From Bacteroides fragilis (GTDB taxonomy: Bacteria; Bacillota; Clostridia; Lachnospirales; Lachnospiraceae): a stretch of DNA of 64,000 nucleotides. The position numbers and the translations under genes were made by a program. Positions 27,019 to 35,730 of the stretch are shown here, piece by piece (position 1 is the stretch's first letter; each line of letters begins with the position of its first letter). The stretch covers positions 291,564 through 355,563 of the forward strand of contig JAMPFK010000001.1 of the NCBI GenBank assembly GCA_023664485.1, in the 5' to 3' direction. The notes under the pieces are model-generated. The model was not told the DNA's origin and searched no databases. It saw only the letters and a list, made by a program, of their open reading frames with translations.

Positions 27019-28515
27019 TCAGAAGTTAAAGTATAAAAAGGTGCTGACCTGCGATAGAGAAATAACGCACCATACGAAAACGATCGTGACCGCCCAGCAT
27101 CTGCCGGAGGCGAGTTTTCCGTCTTCCGCGATTTCCAGCACGTTTTTGCGGGTAATCAGGAAGAAGGACAGGGCCAGATAAAAAAGCAGCAGCCCCAGGA
27201 ATGCATAGCCGACAAGCTGCGGCGCCAGAATGCCGAGCGCCTCTTTCACGATATAGAATTCCGGAATATCCAGCGTCGAAGCGACCTCAAATATTTTTCC
27301 GGTGTAATTCATCGCGCCCAGATTCCGGAACATCTGTATAGCGCCGGCCATGCTTTCGCTCCGGAAAAAGAACAGAGAAAGATTGAAAAAGCCAAAGGTC
27401 AGAATCCATCCGAGCCATGCCGGGATATGAAATCTGGAGGAGCGCTTTTCCTCCCTTCCTTTGATGCCGACGATGCCGAGGTTGTCCCATACGACAAGAA
27501 GCCCCTGCATCGTACCCCAGGCGATATAGGTCCATGCCGCCCCGTGCCAGAGGCCGCTGAGGAAGAAAATAACGATTGTGTTGAAGATCGTCCGCAGTTT
27601 TCCTTTTTTACTGCCGCCGAGCGGAATATAGACGTAGGAGACAAAAAAGCGGGAAAGCGTCATATGCCACCGCTGCCACAGTTCTTTGACGGAGCAGGCC
27701 CGGTAAGGGGAATTGAAATTGACGGGAAGAATGATATTGAACATCCTGCCGAGGCCCATCGCCATATCGGAATAACCGCTGAAATCGAAATAGATTTCAA
27801 AGGTATAGGCTAAAATGACAAGGATCGTCGAGGGAGTGTCGAGGCTGAAAGTCTGCGCGAAGCCATAGTTCACGACGAGCGCGAGCACGTCGGCGAGCAG
27901 AATTTTTTTACCGAGGCCGAGGACGAACAGGACGATGCCCTGCGAAAAGTTCCGTGCATTCGGCCTGCGGTTTGTTGTGTTCTCGAATTGCGGAATCATT
28001 TCTTTATACAGGACGATCGGCCCTGCCACGAGCTGCGGGAAAAAGGTCACAAAGGTCACATAATTGATAAAAGAATAGTGTTCCGCCCTGCCAAGGCAGC
28101 GGTCTATGATAAAAGAGAGTTGCTGAAAGGTAAAGAAACTGATGCCGAGGGGCAGCAGGATATGTTTCAGGGTAAAATCCGTATGAAATGCCAGGTTCAG
28201 GTTTTCGATAAAAAAGTCGTAATACTTGAAATAAAAGAGCAGTCCGAGATTGAACAGGATCCCGGCAAGCAGTCCGGCCCGGTTCGCGGGTTTCGTCCGG
28301 GCATGGGTAAGAAGCCAGCTTAAAAAATAGTTGACCGCGATGCTGGACAGGATGATCGCGAGGTAATATACGTTAAAATAGCCATAGAACCATAAGGACA
28401 TACCGGCGAGAAAGACTTTTGCCAGTTCGTAACGCCTGTAATGGTTCAGCAGATACCAGCCAGCCAGCGTAAGCGGCAGAAATATGAAAATAAAGAGAAA
28501 AGAATTAAATAACAT
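27019..28515 (-). CDS. MBOAT family membrane-bound O-acyltransferase
   Basis: This 498-residue multi-pass protein is of the AlgI/PatA/DltB type. It shows LPLGISFFTFQQLSFIID (121-138), FDFSGYSDMAMG (244-255), WQRWHMTLSRF (with His284) and LSGLWHGAAWTY (with the conserved His324). It would pass an acyl group, usually acetyl, through the membrane for O-acylation of a surface glycan. It is followed by an SGNH-like partner. No dltA/dltC carrier genes are present, so D-alanylation of teichoic acid is less likely than acetylation. GGAG lies close before the ATG. Confidence 0.92.
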   Translation of the reverse strand: MLFNSFLFIFIFLPLTLAGWYLLNHYRRYELAKVFLAGMSLWFYGYFNVYYLAIILSSIAVNYFLSWLLTHARTKPANRAGLLAGILFNLGLLFYFKYYDFFIENLNLAFHTDFTLKHILLPLGISFFTFQQLSFIIDRCLGRAEHYSFINYVTFVTFFPQLVAGPIVLYKEMIPQFENTTNRRPNARNFSQGIVLFVLGLGKKILLADVLALVVNYGFAQTFSLDTPSTILVILAYTFEIYFDFSGYSDMAMGLGRMFNIILPVNFNSPYRACSVKELWQRWHMTLSRFFVSYVYIPLGGSKKGKLRTIFNTIVIFFLSGLWHGAAWTYIAWGTMQGLLVVWDNLGIVGIKGREEKRSSRFHIPAWLGWILTFGFFNLSLFFFRSESMAGAIQMFRNLGAMNYTGKIFEVASTLDIPEFYIVKEALGILAPQLVGYAFLGLLLFYLALSFFLITRKNVLEIAEDGKLASGRCWAVTIVFVWCVISLSQVSTFLYFNF

Positions 28516-28551
28516 AATCGCTCCGAGTCAGTCTTATTAAAAATTCAAATA

Positions 28552-28566
28552 TGGTATAGTATACCA
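28552..28566. promoter_or_regulatory. 15-bp perfect palindrome between MBOAT and lipoprotein genes
   Basis: TGGTATAGTATACCA is a perfect palindrome around a central G/C, in the gap between two divergent genes. Its form (TGGTATA half-sites, core GTATAC) resembles operators of GntR/HutC-type repressors. The regulator is unknown; the assignment is inference. A TATAAT for the plus-strand gene lies at 28589-28594. Confidence 0.5.
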
Positions 28567-28633
28567 AATTCGGAAAAAGGTTACAATGTATAATAAGAAG
28601 TTAAACACAATGCGGAAGGAGCAAAATCATAAA

Positions 28634-29203
28634 ATGGCGAAAAAAAAGATAAAGACAGCATTGGCTGCAGGATTGATTTTATGCAGTCTGGCCGGATGCG
28701 GCGAAAGCACGCCGACGGGTGAGATGGTGAACAATTCCCATGTAGGAAAAACAGTTCCGGCACTTCATGAGCTGCGGGCAAAAGTAAAAGAGGAGCTGGG
28801 CGAGCGTTACTGGCCTGAAATTTCCATTTCGGAAGAAGAGCTGGAGCAGGAAACGGGCATCACACGGGAAATGTATATCGAATTTCTGGCGGAAGAGCCG
28901 GGCGCGGAAGCTAATGTGGATAAACTGATCATCATTCGCGCTAAAGAAGATTATGTGGGCGCGGTCGAGCAGGCGTTGGAGGATTACCGGCTCAGGATGA
29001 TCGAGGAAAATCAGAAATATCCGCAGAATTTATGTAAGGTGGAGGCTTCCCGGATGGAGACGATAGAAAACTATATCTGCTTTGTCCAGCTGGGGGCAGA
29101 TACGACCATCGCAGCGGGCAGGGGAAAGGACGAGATTATTTCCTATTGTCTGGAAGAGAATGAGCGTGCCGTCGATATATTGGAAAAGGCTATCCTGCGA
29201 TAG
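28634..29203 (+). CDS. DUF4358-like lipoprotein
   Basis: A 189-residue secreted lipoprotein: basic start, hydrophobic stretch and lipobox LAGC with the lipidated cysteine at residue 22. The mature part has a motif EQETGITREMYIEFLAEEPGAEANVDKLIII and resembles DUF4358 proteins of Clostridia, whose role is unknown. The ATG at 28634 is preceded by AGGAG; an upstream ATG at 28610 lacks a site. It is divergent from the MBOAT gene. Confidence 0.78.
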   Translation: MAKKKIKTALAAGLILCSLAGCGESTPTGEMVNNSHVGKTVPALHELRAKVKEELGERYWPEISISEEELEQETGITREMYIEFLAEEPGAEANVDKLIIIRAKEDYVGAVEQALEDYRLRMIEENQKYPQNLCKVEASRMETIENYICFVQLGADTTIAAGRGKDEIISYCLEENERAVDILEKAILR

Positions 29204-29211
29204 CCTTTTCC
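29182..29211. terminator. Hairpin at the 3' end of the lipoprotein gene
   Basis: GGAAAAGGCTATC pairs perfectly with GATAGCCTTTTCC around CTGC, overlapping the stop codon. It has no clear T-run. It lies between convergent genes and may act as a bidirectional terminator. Confidence 0.5.
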
Positions 29212-29221
29212 GATAAAGGAT

Positions 29222-29359
29222 TTAATGACAATGGCCGCCGCAATGGCTGCAGTCGCCGCCGCACTGTAAAGATTTACCGTTCTTCTTATCTTTTATCATG
29301 CTTCTGACTGCCAGCCCAACGGCCGTAGCTATGATTACCAGTACAAGAGCTGTTCCCAT
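29222..29359 (-). CDS. FeoB-associated Cys-rich membrane small protein
   Basis: A 45-residue protein, below the length of most ORF cutoffs. It starts MGTALVLVIIATAVGLAVRS, a single membrane segment, and ends in a Cys/His-rich tail (C-G-G-D-C-S-H-C-G-G-H-C-H) after a Lys-rich stretch. This is the pattern of the FeoB-associated Cys-rich proteins (PF12669) found after feoB in Firmicutes. The tail may bind ferrous iron. GGAGTTTTTT precedes the ATG. It lies 52 bases downstream of feoB on the same strand. Confidence 0.88.
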   Translation of the reverse strand: MGTALVLVIIATAVGLAVRSMIKDKKNGKSLQCGGDCSHCGGHCH

Positions 29360-29411
29360 AAAAAACTCCTATCTTTGATATGCTTTGTTTTTGATAAATT
29401 TATTCTTGACA

Positions 29412-31541
29412 TTATTTGGCGTTTACGCTCAGCTTCAGGGTCTTGCTTTCCGTATATGGTCTGAATAACAGGTAGAGGAAAGCGATAACGACTAAAATCG
29501 CAACTGCCGTACCGATGCCGAAAGCGCCTGTCGTGAAAACATTTCCAATCTGATATACGCACAGGGATACAAGGTATGCCAGGCCGCATTGGTATCCGAT
29601 AGCGAACCAGAACCATTTTCTGCTGTTCATCTCCCGTTTGATCGCGCCCATTGCGGCGAAGCAGGGTGCGCACAGAAGATTGAATACGAGGAAGGAATAA
29701 GCGGCTGTCGCCGTCATGCTGCCGGCTAACTGTCCCCATATTTCCGCACCGTCTTCCGCAACTTCCGCGAAGCCGAATAACATACCGAAAGTACCTACCA
29801 CATTCTCTTTAGCAATCAGGCCGGATACCGCCGCAACCGCCATTTTCCAGTCGCCCCAGCCGAGCGGGATGAAGAGGGGCGCTACGATGCCGCCGATGCC
29901 TGCTAAAATACTGCTGTCGAGCTGTTCCGCTTCCAGCATGCCGAAGGAACCGTCTACCCATCCGAAGCTCATTAAGAACCAGAGGACGATGGTAGATAAC
30001 AGGATAATCGTGCCGGCTTTTTTAATAAAGGACCATCCGCGTTCCCACATGCTTCTGAGCACGCTGCCGACGGTGGGAAGATGGTATGCGGGAAGCTCCA
30101 TAACGAAAGGAGCCGGGTCTCCTGCGAACATTTTTGTTTTCTTTAAGATAATACCGGAGCAGATAATTGCCGCGATGCCGACGAAATATGCGCTCGGTGC
30201 GACCCACCATGCGCCGTTAAAGAGCGCGCCTGCAATCAGGGCGATAATCGGGAGCTTCGCCCCGCAGGGGATGAAGGTCGTTGTCATAACGGTCATTCTG
30301 CGGTCGCGTTCGCTTTCGATCGTACGGGAAGCCATAACGCCGGGAACACCGCATCCGGTACCGATCATGATCGGAATGAAGGATTTGCCGGAGAGCCCGA
30401 ATTTACGGAAAATACGATCCATGATAAAAGCAATTCTCGCCATATAGCCGCAGCCTTCCAGAAAAGCGAGGAAGATGAACAACACGAGCATCTGCGGCAC
30501 AAAACCGAGCACCGCGCCCACGCCGGCAACAATACCGTCGAGGATCAGGCCCTGTAACCAGTCCGCGCAGTTGATGCTTACCAACACGCTTTCGATGGCG
30601 GGCGGAATGATCTCCCCGAAGAGAACATCGTTCGTCCAGTCAGTCAGGATCGTGCCGACCGTCGTAACGGATACATAGTAAACGATGAACATAACGACCG
30701 CGAAGATCGGCAGTGCGAGAATACGGTTCGTAACGATTTTATCGATTTTATCGGAAGTTGTCAGCTTTTCTTTTCTGTTTTTGGTACAGCATTCCTCGAT
30801 AATCGAAGAAATGTAAATATATCTTTCGTTCGTGATAATGCTTTCCGTATCGTCATCGAATTCTTTTTCGAGCGATGAGATGGCGCCGGATACGTCGGGC
30901 ACTCTTTTCAGCTGTTCTGAAATTTTATCGTCCTTTTCCAGAAGCTTGATGGCAAAGAACCGTTTCTGTTCTTCCGGAACATCCAGCTCATCTGCGACGG
31001 ACTGAATCGAGGATTCTACGCTTTTGGCGAAAGTATGCACCGGAGCGACGCGTTTTCCGGCGGCGGAAATGGCCTTATCCACCGCTTCCTGTACGCCTGT
31101 TCCCTTAAGGGCGGAAATTTCAACGACTTCACAGCCGAGTTTTTTGCTTAATTTATCTGTATGTACCTTATCGCCGGCCTTTGTGACGATATCCATCATA
31201 TTGACGGCCATCACCACCGGAATGCCAAGTTCTGCCAGCTGGGTGGAAAGATACAGATTCCGTTCCAGATTCGTGCCGTCCACGATATTCAGGATAACGT
31301 CCGGCCTTTCTGTGAGCAGATAGTTTCTTGCCACAACTTCTTCCAGCGTATAAGGAGACAAAGAATAGATGCCGGGTAAGTCCATGACGGCGACATCTTT
31401 GTTTCCTTTCAGTTTTCCTTCTTTTTTTTCTACCGTAACGCCGGGCCAGTTCCCGACGAACTGATTCGCACCCGTCAGTGCGTTGAATAATGTTGTTTTA
31501 CCGCAGTTCGGATTGCCTGCAAGCGCTATTGTAATTGCCAT
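29412..31541 (-). CDS. feoB: Ferrous iron transporter FeoB
   Basis: FeoB imports ferrous iron through the cytoplasmic membrane and has a GTPase domain. The 709-residue protein has G1 GNPNCGKTT (9-17), G2 in GVTVEKKEG, G3 DLPG, G4 NMMD and G5-like SALKGTG, then the helical domain and about eight to ten membrane segments with the Gate motifs (for example FIPIMIGTGCGVPGVMASRTIE). It lies 23 bases downstream of feoA. The operon is feoA2-feoA-feoB-Cys-rich protein. Confidence 0.97.
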   Translation of the reverse strand: MAITIALAGNPNCGKTTLFNALTGANQFVGNWPGVTVEKKEGKLKGNKDVAVMDLPGIYSLSPYTLEEVVARNYLLTERPDVILNIVDGTNLERNLYLSTQLAELGIPVVMAVNMMDIVTKAGDKVHTDKLSKKLGCEVVEISALKGTGVQEAVDKAISAAGKRVAPVHTFAKSVESSIQSVADELDVPEEQKRFFAIKLLEKDDKISEQLKRVPDVSGAISSLEKEFDDDTESIITNERYIYISSIIEECCTKNRKEKLTTSDKIDKIVTNRILALPIFAVVMFIVYYVSVTTVGTILTDWTNDVLFGEIIPPAIESVLVSINCADWLQGLILDGIVAGVGAVLGFVPQMLVLFIFLAFLEGCGYMARIAFIMDRIFRKFGLSGKSFIPIMIGTGCGVPGVMASRTIESERDRRMTVMTTTFIPCGAKLPIIALIAGALFNGAWWVAPSAYFVGIAAIICSGIILKKTKMFAGDPAPFVMELPAYHLPTVGSVLRSMWERGWSFIKKAGTIILLSTIVLWFLMSFGWVDGSFGMLEAEQLDSSILAGIGGIVAPLFIPLGWGDWKMAVAAVSGLIAKENVVGTFGMLFGFAEVAEDGAEIWGQLAGSMTATAAYSFLVFNLLCAPCFAAMGAIKREMNSRKWFWFAIGYQCGLAYLVSLCVYQIGNVFTTGAFGIGTAVAILVVIAFLYLLFRPYTESKTLKLSVNAK

Positions 31542-31564
31542 TTTTCCGGTTTCCTTTCTATAGT

Positions 31565-31786
31565 TTATGCGATTTCGATCATTTCGGCATCTGCCTTGCG
31601 GACAGATAATTCATATCCCCTGACGGTAACTTCCACAGGGTCGCCGAGCGGCGCTACTTTTCTGACATAGATTTCAACGCCTTTGGTGACGCCCATATCC
31701 ATGATGCGGCGTTTCAGGGCGCCCTCACCGTTGATCTTTGTTACCTTTACGGTATCGCCAGGTTTTGCGCTTCGTAATGTTTTCAT
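31565..31786 (-). CDS. feoA: FeoA, ferrous iron transport accessory protein
   Basis: This 73-residue SH3-like protein has the FeoA pattern: LRSAKPGDTVKVTKINGEGALKRRIMDMGVTKG, then VEIYVRKVAPLGDPVEVTVRGYELSVRKADAEMI. FeoA is thought to bind FeoB and support iron uptake. GAGG precedes the ATG. It is the second of two FeoA-like genes. Confidence 0.95.
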   Translation of the reverse strand: MKTLRSAKPGDTVKVTKINGEGALKRRIMDMGVTKGVEIYVRKVAPLGDPVEVTVRGYELSVRKADAEMIEIA

Positions 31787-31813
31787 TTTTCACAACTCCT
31801 CTCTCGCTCTATT

Positions 31814-32023
31814 TTAAATAAAAATTCCCTTCGCCATATTTCTGTCGATGGCGACGCGGGAGTCTTTAATATTGACAATCAGATTTCCGCCGATGGAAGA
31901 GATAACTGTAATGGCTGCTCCATTCACAAATCCTAATTTCTCCAGAAATAATCTGGTCTCTTCTTTGCCGGTCACTTTTTTGATAAGATTGGATTCTCCT
32001 TCTTTTGCAAATAATAACGGCAT
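31814..32023 (-). CDS. Second FeoA-domain protein
   Basis: A 69-residue FeoA-like protein: FLEKLGFVNGAAITVISSIGGNLIVNIKDSRVAIDRNMAKGI. It is more divergent than the downstream FeoA and is the first gene of the operon. Paired FeoA proteins before FeoB are common in Clostridia; their division of labour is unknown. GGAGATGAGCAT precedes the ATG. Confidence 0.92.
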   Translation of the reverse strand: MPLLFAKEGESNLIKKVTGKEETRLFLEKLGFVNGAAITVISSIGGNLIVNIKDSRVAIDRNMAKGIFI

Positions 32024-32078
32024 ATGCTCATCTCCTTGTTTTATCGTTTCTGTTTTCCGGAAGTCCCTGCATAAGAAA

Positions 32079-32135
32079 GTTAGCAGGGGCTAACCCTTGC
32101 ATATATAAGTTAGCACGAACTAACCTTGTTGTCAA
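32079..32135 (-). promoter_or_regulatory. feo promoter with tandem iron-box-like palindromes
   Basis: Two palindromes, GTTAGCAGGGGCTAAC (32079-32094) and GTTAGCACGAACTAAC (32109-32124), share the form GTTAG-N6-CTAAC with centres 30 bases apart. On the minus strand a TTGACA (32135-32130) lies just upstream, so the second palindrome covers the spacer between -35 and the likely -10. TTAG-N-CTAA half-sites resemble operators of DtxR-family iron repressors, so iron repression of the feo operon is the most likely reading. Direct binding is inference. Confidence 0.75.
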
Positions 32136-32186
32136 TACTGTTTTTCATAAAAATTTTAGAATATTTTTACCGGAAATGAGAAATTC

Positions 32187-32215
32187 TTGAAAAACCCGCT
32201 GACCAATGCTACACT
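32187..32215 (+). promoter_or_regulatory. Sigma-A promoter of pgi
   Basis: TTGAAA (32187-32192) and TACACT (32210-32215) are separated by 17 bases. The leader that follows includes a perfect hairpin CCCTTCCG-GCTTGA-CGGAAGGG at 32232-32253. Confidence 0.65.
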
Positions 32216-32293
32216 GATAATAAGTCATTATCCCTTCCGGCTTGACGGAAGGGTCGATTCAGAAAACGGCTCTAGGAAAAGGAGAGATGGAAG

Positions 32294-33640
32294 ATGAGCA
32301 AAATAACGTTTGATTATTCCAAAGCCGCTTCTTTTGTGAAGGACAATGAAGTGGAATCCATGAAAAAACTGGCTTTGGACGCAAAAGAAGTGCTTGTGGG
32401 AAAGACGGGCGCAGGCAATGATTTTCTCGGATGGATAGACCTTCCGGTCAATTATGATAAGGAAGAGTTTGCGAGGATTAAGAAAGCCGCGGAAAAGATT
32501 CAGGGTGATTCGGAGGTATTGCTGGTCATCGGAATCGGCGGTTCTTATCTGGGCGCAAGGGCGGCGATCGAATTTCTGAGACACAGTTTTTACAATGTCG
32601 TAGATAAGTCTGTCAGAAAAACGCCGGAAATTTATTTTGTTGGAAATTCTATCAGCTCTACTTATATTAAACATTTGATCGATGTTATCGGCGACAGGGA
32701 TTTTTCCATCAATATGATTTCCAAGTCGGGTACGACGACGGAACCGGCGATCGCTTTCCGTGTATTTAAGGAAATGGCCGAGAAGAAATACGGCAAGGAG
32801 GGCGCCGCGAAGAGGATTTATGCGACGACCGATAAGGAGAGAGGTTCCCTGAAAAATCTCGCGACCGAGGAAGGATATGAGTCATTTGTCGTTCCGGACG
32901 ACGTAGGCGGACGTTTTTCCGTTCTTACCGCAGTCGGCCTGCTGCCGATCGCCGTATCCGGCGCAGATATCGATAAATTAATGGAAGGTGCGGCGGAAGG
33001 AAGAAAAATGGCTCTGGAAGCGCCTTTTGAGGAGAATGATTCTTTACAGTACGCGGCGCTCAGGAATATCCTGCTGAGAAAGGGTAAAAGCGTTGAAATC
33101 CTTGCAAACTATGAGCCGAGTGTTCATTACGTTTCCGAATGGTGGAAGCAGTTATACGGCGAATCGGAAGGAAAAGACCAGAAAGGTATTTTCCCGGCGA
33201 GCGTGGATTTAACGACTGATCTGCATTCCATGGGGCAGTTCATTCAGGACGGCGCGAGAATTATGTTCGAGACGGTTCTGAATATCGAGACGAGCAGGGA
33301 AGAGATTTTAATCGGGGAAGAGCCTGTCGATCTGGACGGTCTGAACTATCTGGCGGGCAAGAGCGTGGACTTCGTGAACAAGAGCGCGATGAACGGAACG
33401 ATTTTGGCGCATACCGACGGACAGGTTCCTAATTTTATCGTCAATATTCCGGAAGTGAATGAGTTTTATCTGGGCGAATTGTTCTATTTCTTTGAGTTTG
33501 CATGCGGCGTCAGCGGCTATCTGCTGGGTGTGAATCCGTTCAATCAGCCCGGTGTTGAAAGCTATAAGAAGAATATGTTCGCATTACTTGGCAAACCGGG
33601 TTACGAGGCTCAGAGAGAAGAGCTTCTGAAGAGATTATAA
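32294..33640 (+). CDS. pgi: Glucose-6-phosphate isomerase
   Basis: This enzyme interconverts glucose-6-phosphate and fructose-6-phosphate in glycolysis. The 448-residue length is that of the short Firmicute form. Motifs: LLVIGIGGSYLGARAAIEF (75-93), ISKSGTTTEPAIAFR (143-157), VGGRFSVLTAVGLLPIAVSG (203-222), and the C-terminal region HTDGQVPNF and GVNPFNQPGVESYKK. GGAG lies before the ATG. It is monocistronic, with its own promoter and terminator. Confidence 0.98.
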   Translation: MSKITFDYSKAASFVKDNEVESMKKLALDAKEVLVGKTGAGNDFLGWIDLPVNYDKEEFARIKKAAEKIQGDSEVLLVIGIGGSYLGARAAIEFLRHSFYNVVDKSVRKTPEIYFVGNSISSTYIKHLIDVIGDRDFSINMISKSGTTTEPAIAFRVFKEMAEKKYGKEGAAKRIYATTDKERGSLKNLATEEGYESFVVPDDVGGRFSVLTAVGLLPIAVSGADIDKLMEGAAEGRKMALEAPFEENDSLQYAALRNILLRKGKSVEILANYEPSVHYVSEWWKQLYGESEGKDQKGIFPASVDLTTDLHSMGQFIQDGARIMFETVLNIETSREEILIGEEPVDLDGLNYLAGKSVDFVNKSAMNGTILAHTDGQVPNFIVNIPEVNEFYLGELFYFFEFACGVSGYLLGVNPFNQPGVESYKKNMFALLGKPGYEAQREELLKRL

Positions 33641-33656
33641 AAGAGATACTGCAATG

Positions 33657-33697
33657 AAACCCACCAGATTTTCTTCAAAATCTGGTGGGTTTTTTTG
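33657..33697. terminator. Strong bidirectional terminator between pgi and the ABC permease gene
   Basis: CCCACCAGATTTT and AAAATCTGGTGGG pair perfectly around CTTC, preceded by AAA and followed by seven T residues. It lies between convergent genes and can act on both. Confidence 0.92.
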
Positions 33698-33712
33698 ATG
33701 TTCCGGATTTTG

Positions 33713-34375
33713 TTAAAATTCCTTCCGGCGCATGATCCGCAGGCTGATGCAGTAGGAAAGGATGAGACAGACGGCGAACGCGCACAGGGTTGTCAGCGCT
33801 ATCATCCCGGCAGGCAGGGAAAGAAATCCCATGACCATATTTTGTATCAGGTTTCCGATATCGCCCTGTATGCCGAAAAGGCCGGGCAGAATTTTGTGAA
33901 GAGAGGTTGCGATGACCGTAACGCAGGCAAGAAGGCCTATCAATACGATTCTTCCTTTTTCCCCGCCGAATTTTAACTGTATCGGCAGCATGAGAAGCTG
34001 GAACAGGGCGAGGATGATATAGGTGGTAATTCCTGCCAGTATGAGCGGCCGCGTCATCTCTCTGTGAAGCAGAATGCAGAGCGCTGTGCTGAGTGCGGCG
34101 CCCAGAAAGCCGAAACCGAGCATCAGTGTATATTTCTCCGTTACATAGGTCTTCCGTTTGACAGGCATTGTCATAAGAAAAGGGAAACTCTTATAATATT
34201 CGTCCATGGATATCGTATTCAGGACCAGCAATGTGAATATCATCATGGTATACCCGATCAGAAAGTAGTATCCGTCATGTTTCTGCATAGCGAGCAGCAG
34301 TACGACGAGCAGAATAAGGAACATATTTTTGCTGTGCAGTATTGTTTTATAATCCTTGATTAGCAGACCCTTCAT
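33713..34375 (-). CDS. ABC-2 type transporter permease
   Basis: A 220-residue membrane protein with six hydrophobic segments that begins MKGLLIKDYKTILHSKNMF, typical of ABC-2 permeases of the YtrC/YhcI kind. Its ATG is two bases after the stop of the ATPase gene, so the two are translationally coupled. The substrate is unknown. Confidence 0.86.
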   Translation of the reverse strand: MKGLLIKDYKTILHSKNMFLILLVVLLLAMQKHDGYYFLIGYTMMIFTLLVLNTISMDEYYKSFPFLMTMPVKRKTYVTEKYTLMLGFGFLGAALSTALCILLHREMTRPLILAGITTYIILALFQLLMLPIQLKFGGEKGRIVLIGLLACVTVIATSLHKILPGLFGIQGDIGNLIQNMVMGFLSLPAGMIALTTLCAFAVCLILSYCISLRIMRRKEF

Positions 34376-34377
34376 CG

Positions 34378-35229
34378 TTATCTTTTAACCCCCTTTGTCA
34401 TCATCAGCATGATTTCGTCGATGTTTCCCTTTTCCATGACAATTTCCGGATAGTTATCCAGATAAAATTGTTTTTCCTTCGTCAGAAGCTTATAGCCGAA
34501 GGCTTCTTTCATCTCACAGGCGATATAACTTTTATCCAGCCTGCGGTATTGCTCTTCACTGACCTTTAAAACCGCGTAATCCGAAAGGATAACGTCCGTG
34601 TCCTCGTGAAAGAGGATTTCTCCGTTCTGTATAAAATACAGATCGTCGCATAATCCTTCCAAATCGGAGGAAATATGGGAGCTGACAAGAATCGATCTTT
34701 CATCCTGCTTCATATATTCCCGCATTTCATCCAGCAGATCGTTTCGAACGACGGCATCGAGGCCCGCCGTCGGTTCATCCAGTATGAGGAGTTTTGCCTC
34801 ATAGCTCATGGCGAGGAGCAGTTTGAATTTGGCTTTCATGCCCGTGGAAAAATCTTTGAACGCTTTGTTCAGCGGCAGATCGTACTGTTCACATTTGCGA
34901 AGAAATTTTTCCTTCTGAAAGGCGGGATACATTGCGCGCATGACCGGGATAATATCCTGAATGGTAAGCACGTCGTTAAAGGTGCTTTCCGCGAGTACGA
35001 CGCCGATCTGTTGTTTGTCCATGACCGTTATTTCCCGGCTGTCTTTGCCAAGGATTTCAATCGTGCCGCCGTCCGTTCTGATCAGTCCGAGGACTGCCTT
35101 GAAGGTCGTGCTCTTTCCGGCGCCGTTGGCGCCGATGATTCCGGTGATGCGTCCCTCGTCCACTTCCAAAGTACAGTTCAGACAGAAATCTTTGTATTGT
35201 TTTTGTACGTTGTTCAGCCGTAATAGCAT
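34378..35229 (-). CDS. ABC transporter ATP-binding protein, GntR-YtrA operon type
   Basis: This 283-residue ATPase has Walker A GANGAGKST (about 34-42), the signature FSTGMKAKFKLLLAM and Walker B LLILDEPTAGLD, with a switch His in SSHISSD. Two in-frame upstream starts lie in the preceding gene's end, but GGGAGG before the ATG at 35229 decides the start. It lies between a GntR regulator and the permease gene. Such operons in Firmicutes respond to cell-wall-active compounds. Confidence 0.92.
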   Translation of the reverse strand: MLLRLNNVQKQYKDFCLNCTLEVDEGRITGIIGANGAGKSTTFKAVLGLIRTDGGTIEILGKDSREITVMDKQQIGVVLAESTFNDVLTIQDIIPVMRAMYPAFQKEKFLRKCEQYDLPLNKAFKDFSTGMKAKFKLLLAMSYEAKLLILDEPTAGLDAVVRNDLLDEMREYMKQDERSILVSSHISSDLEGLCDDLYFIQNGEILFHEDTDVILSDYAVLKVSEEQYRRLDKSYIACEMKEAFGYKLLTKEKQFYLDNYPEIVMEKGNIDEIMLMMTKGVKR

Positions 35230-35248
35230 TGATATTCCTCCCTGTCGT

Positions 35249-35620
35249 TCATTCATTTATGATCAGGTCGAATAACTCCCTGATTTCGGCATCGCTCATG
35301 CCGCATTTGCGTCCGTCCTGGATGGCCTTTTCCAGTTCGGATTCCACTTCCTTTCTTTTTTCTTCCAGCAGAAGGTTCTGGTTGCCCCGCGCGACAAAGC
35401 TTCCTTTCCCATGCACCGTAACGATAAAGCCGTCCGCTTCCAGAGAATCGTAAGCTTTCTTTACCGTCAGCGCGCTGATCTTTAAATCGCCGGACAGCGA
35501 TCTGACCGACGGCAGAGGCGTTTCTTCCAACAGCCGTCCGTCCATGATCATCGCTTTTATCTGCCCTGTAATCTGTTCATAAATCGGTATCATCGATGAG
35601 TTACTTATTATGATGTTCAT
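35249..35620 (-). CDS. GntR family regulator, YtrA subfamily
   Basis: A 123-residue regulator: GntR winged helix in residues 10-75 (IYEQITGQIKAMIMDGRL, PSVRSLSGDLKISALTVKKAYDSLEADGF) and a short C-terminal helical part of about 45 residues, as in YtrA proteins, which lack a ligand domain. It is the first gene of the operon with the ABC ATPase and permease. Its own promoter region carries direct repeats that are good operator candidates. Confidence 0.92.
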   Translation of the reverse strand: MNIIISNSSMIPIYEQITGQIKAMIMDGRLLEETPLPSVRSLSGDLKISALTVKKAYDSLEADGFIVTVHGKGSFVARGNQNLLLEEKRKEVESELEKAIQDGRKCGMSDAEIRELFDLIINE

Positions 35621-35654
35621 GTGAGATGCTTTTATTTCATCCTTTCTTTATCTT

Positions 35655-35692
35655 ATAGTAAACAGTATATAACAGTATATATCACTTGTCAA
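35655..35692 (-). promoter_or_regulatory. Promoter and operator repeats of the GntR-ABC operon
   Basis: On the minus strand TTGACA (35692-35687) and TATACT (35669-35664) are spaced by 17 bases. The exact 10-bp tandem repeat AACAGTATAT (35661-35680) covers the -10 region, and the sequence contains AGTATAT/ATATACT inverted half-sites, as expected for autoregulation by the YtrA-type repressor (inference). Confidence 0.7.
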
Positions 35693-35730
35693 CACCGGCA
35701 TATGATTTTTTCAAAAAACTGTTTCTCAGC

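Noticed and set aside
35655..35680. Possible third copy of the palindromic element (starts TATAGTAAAC)
   Set aside because: Only the first ten bases match; the rest is the GntR operator repeat.
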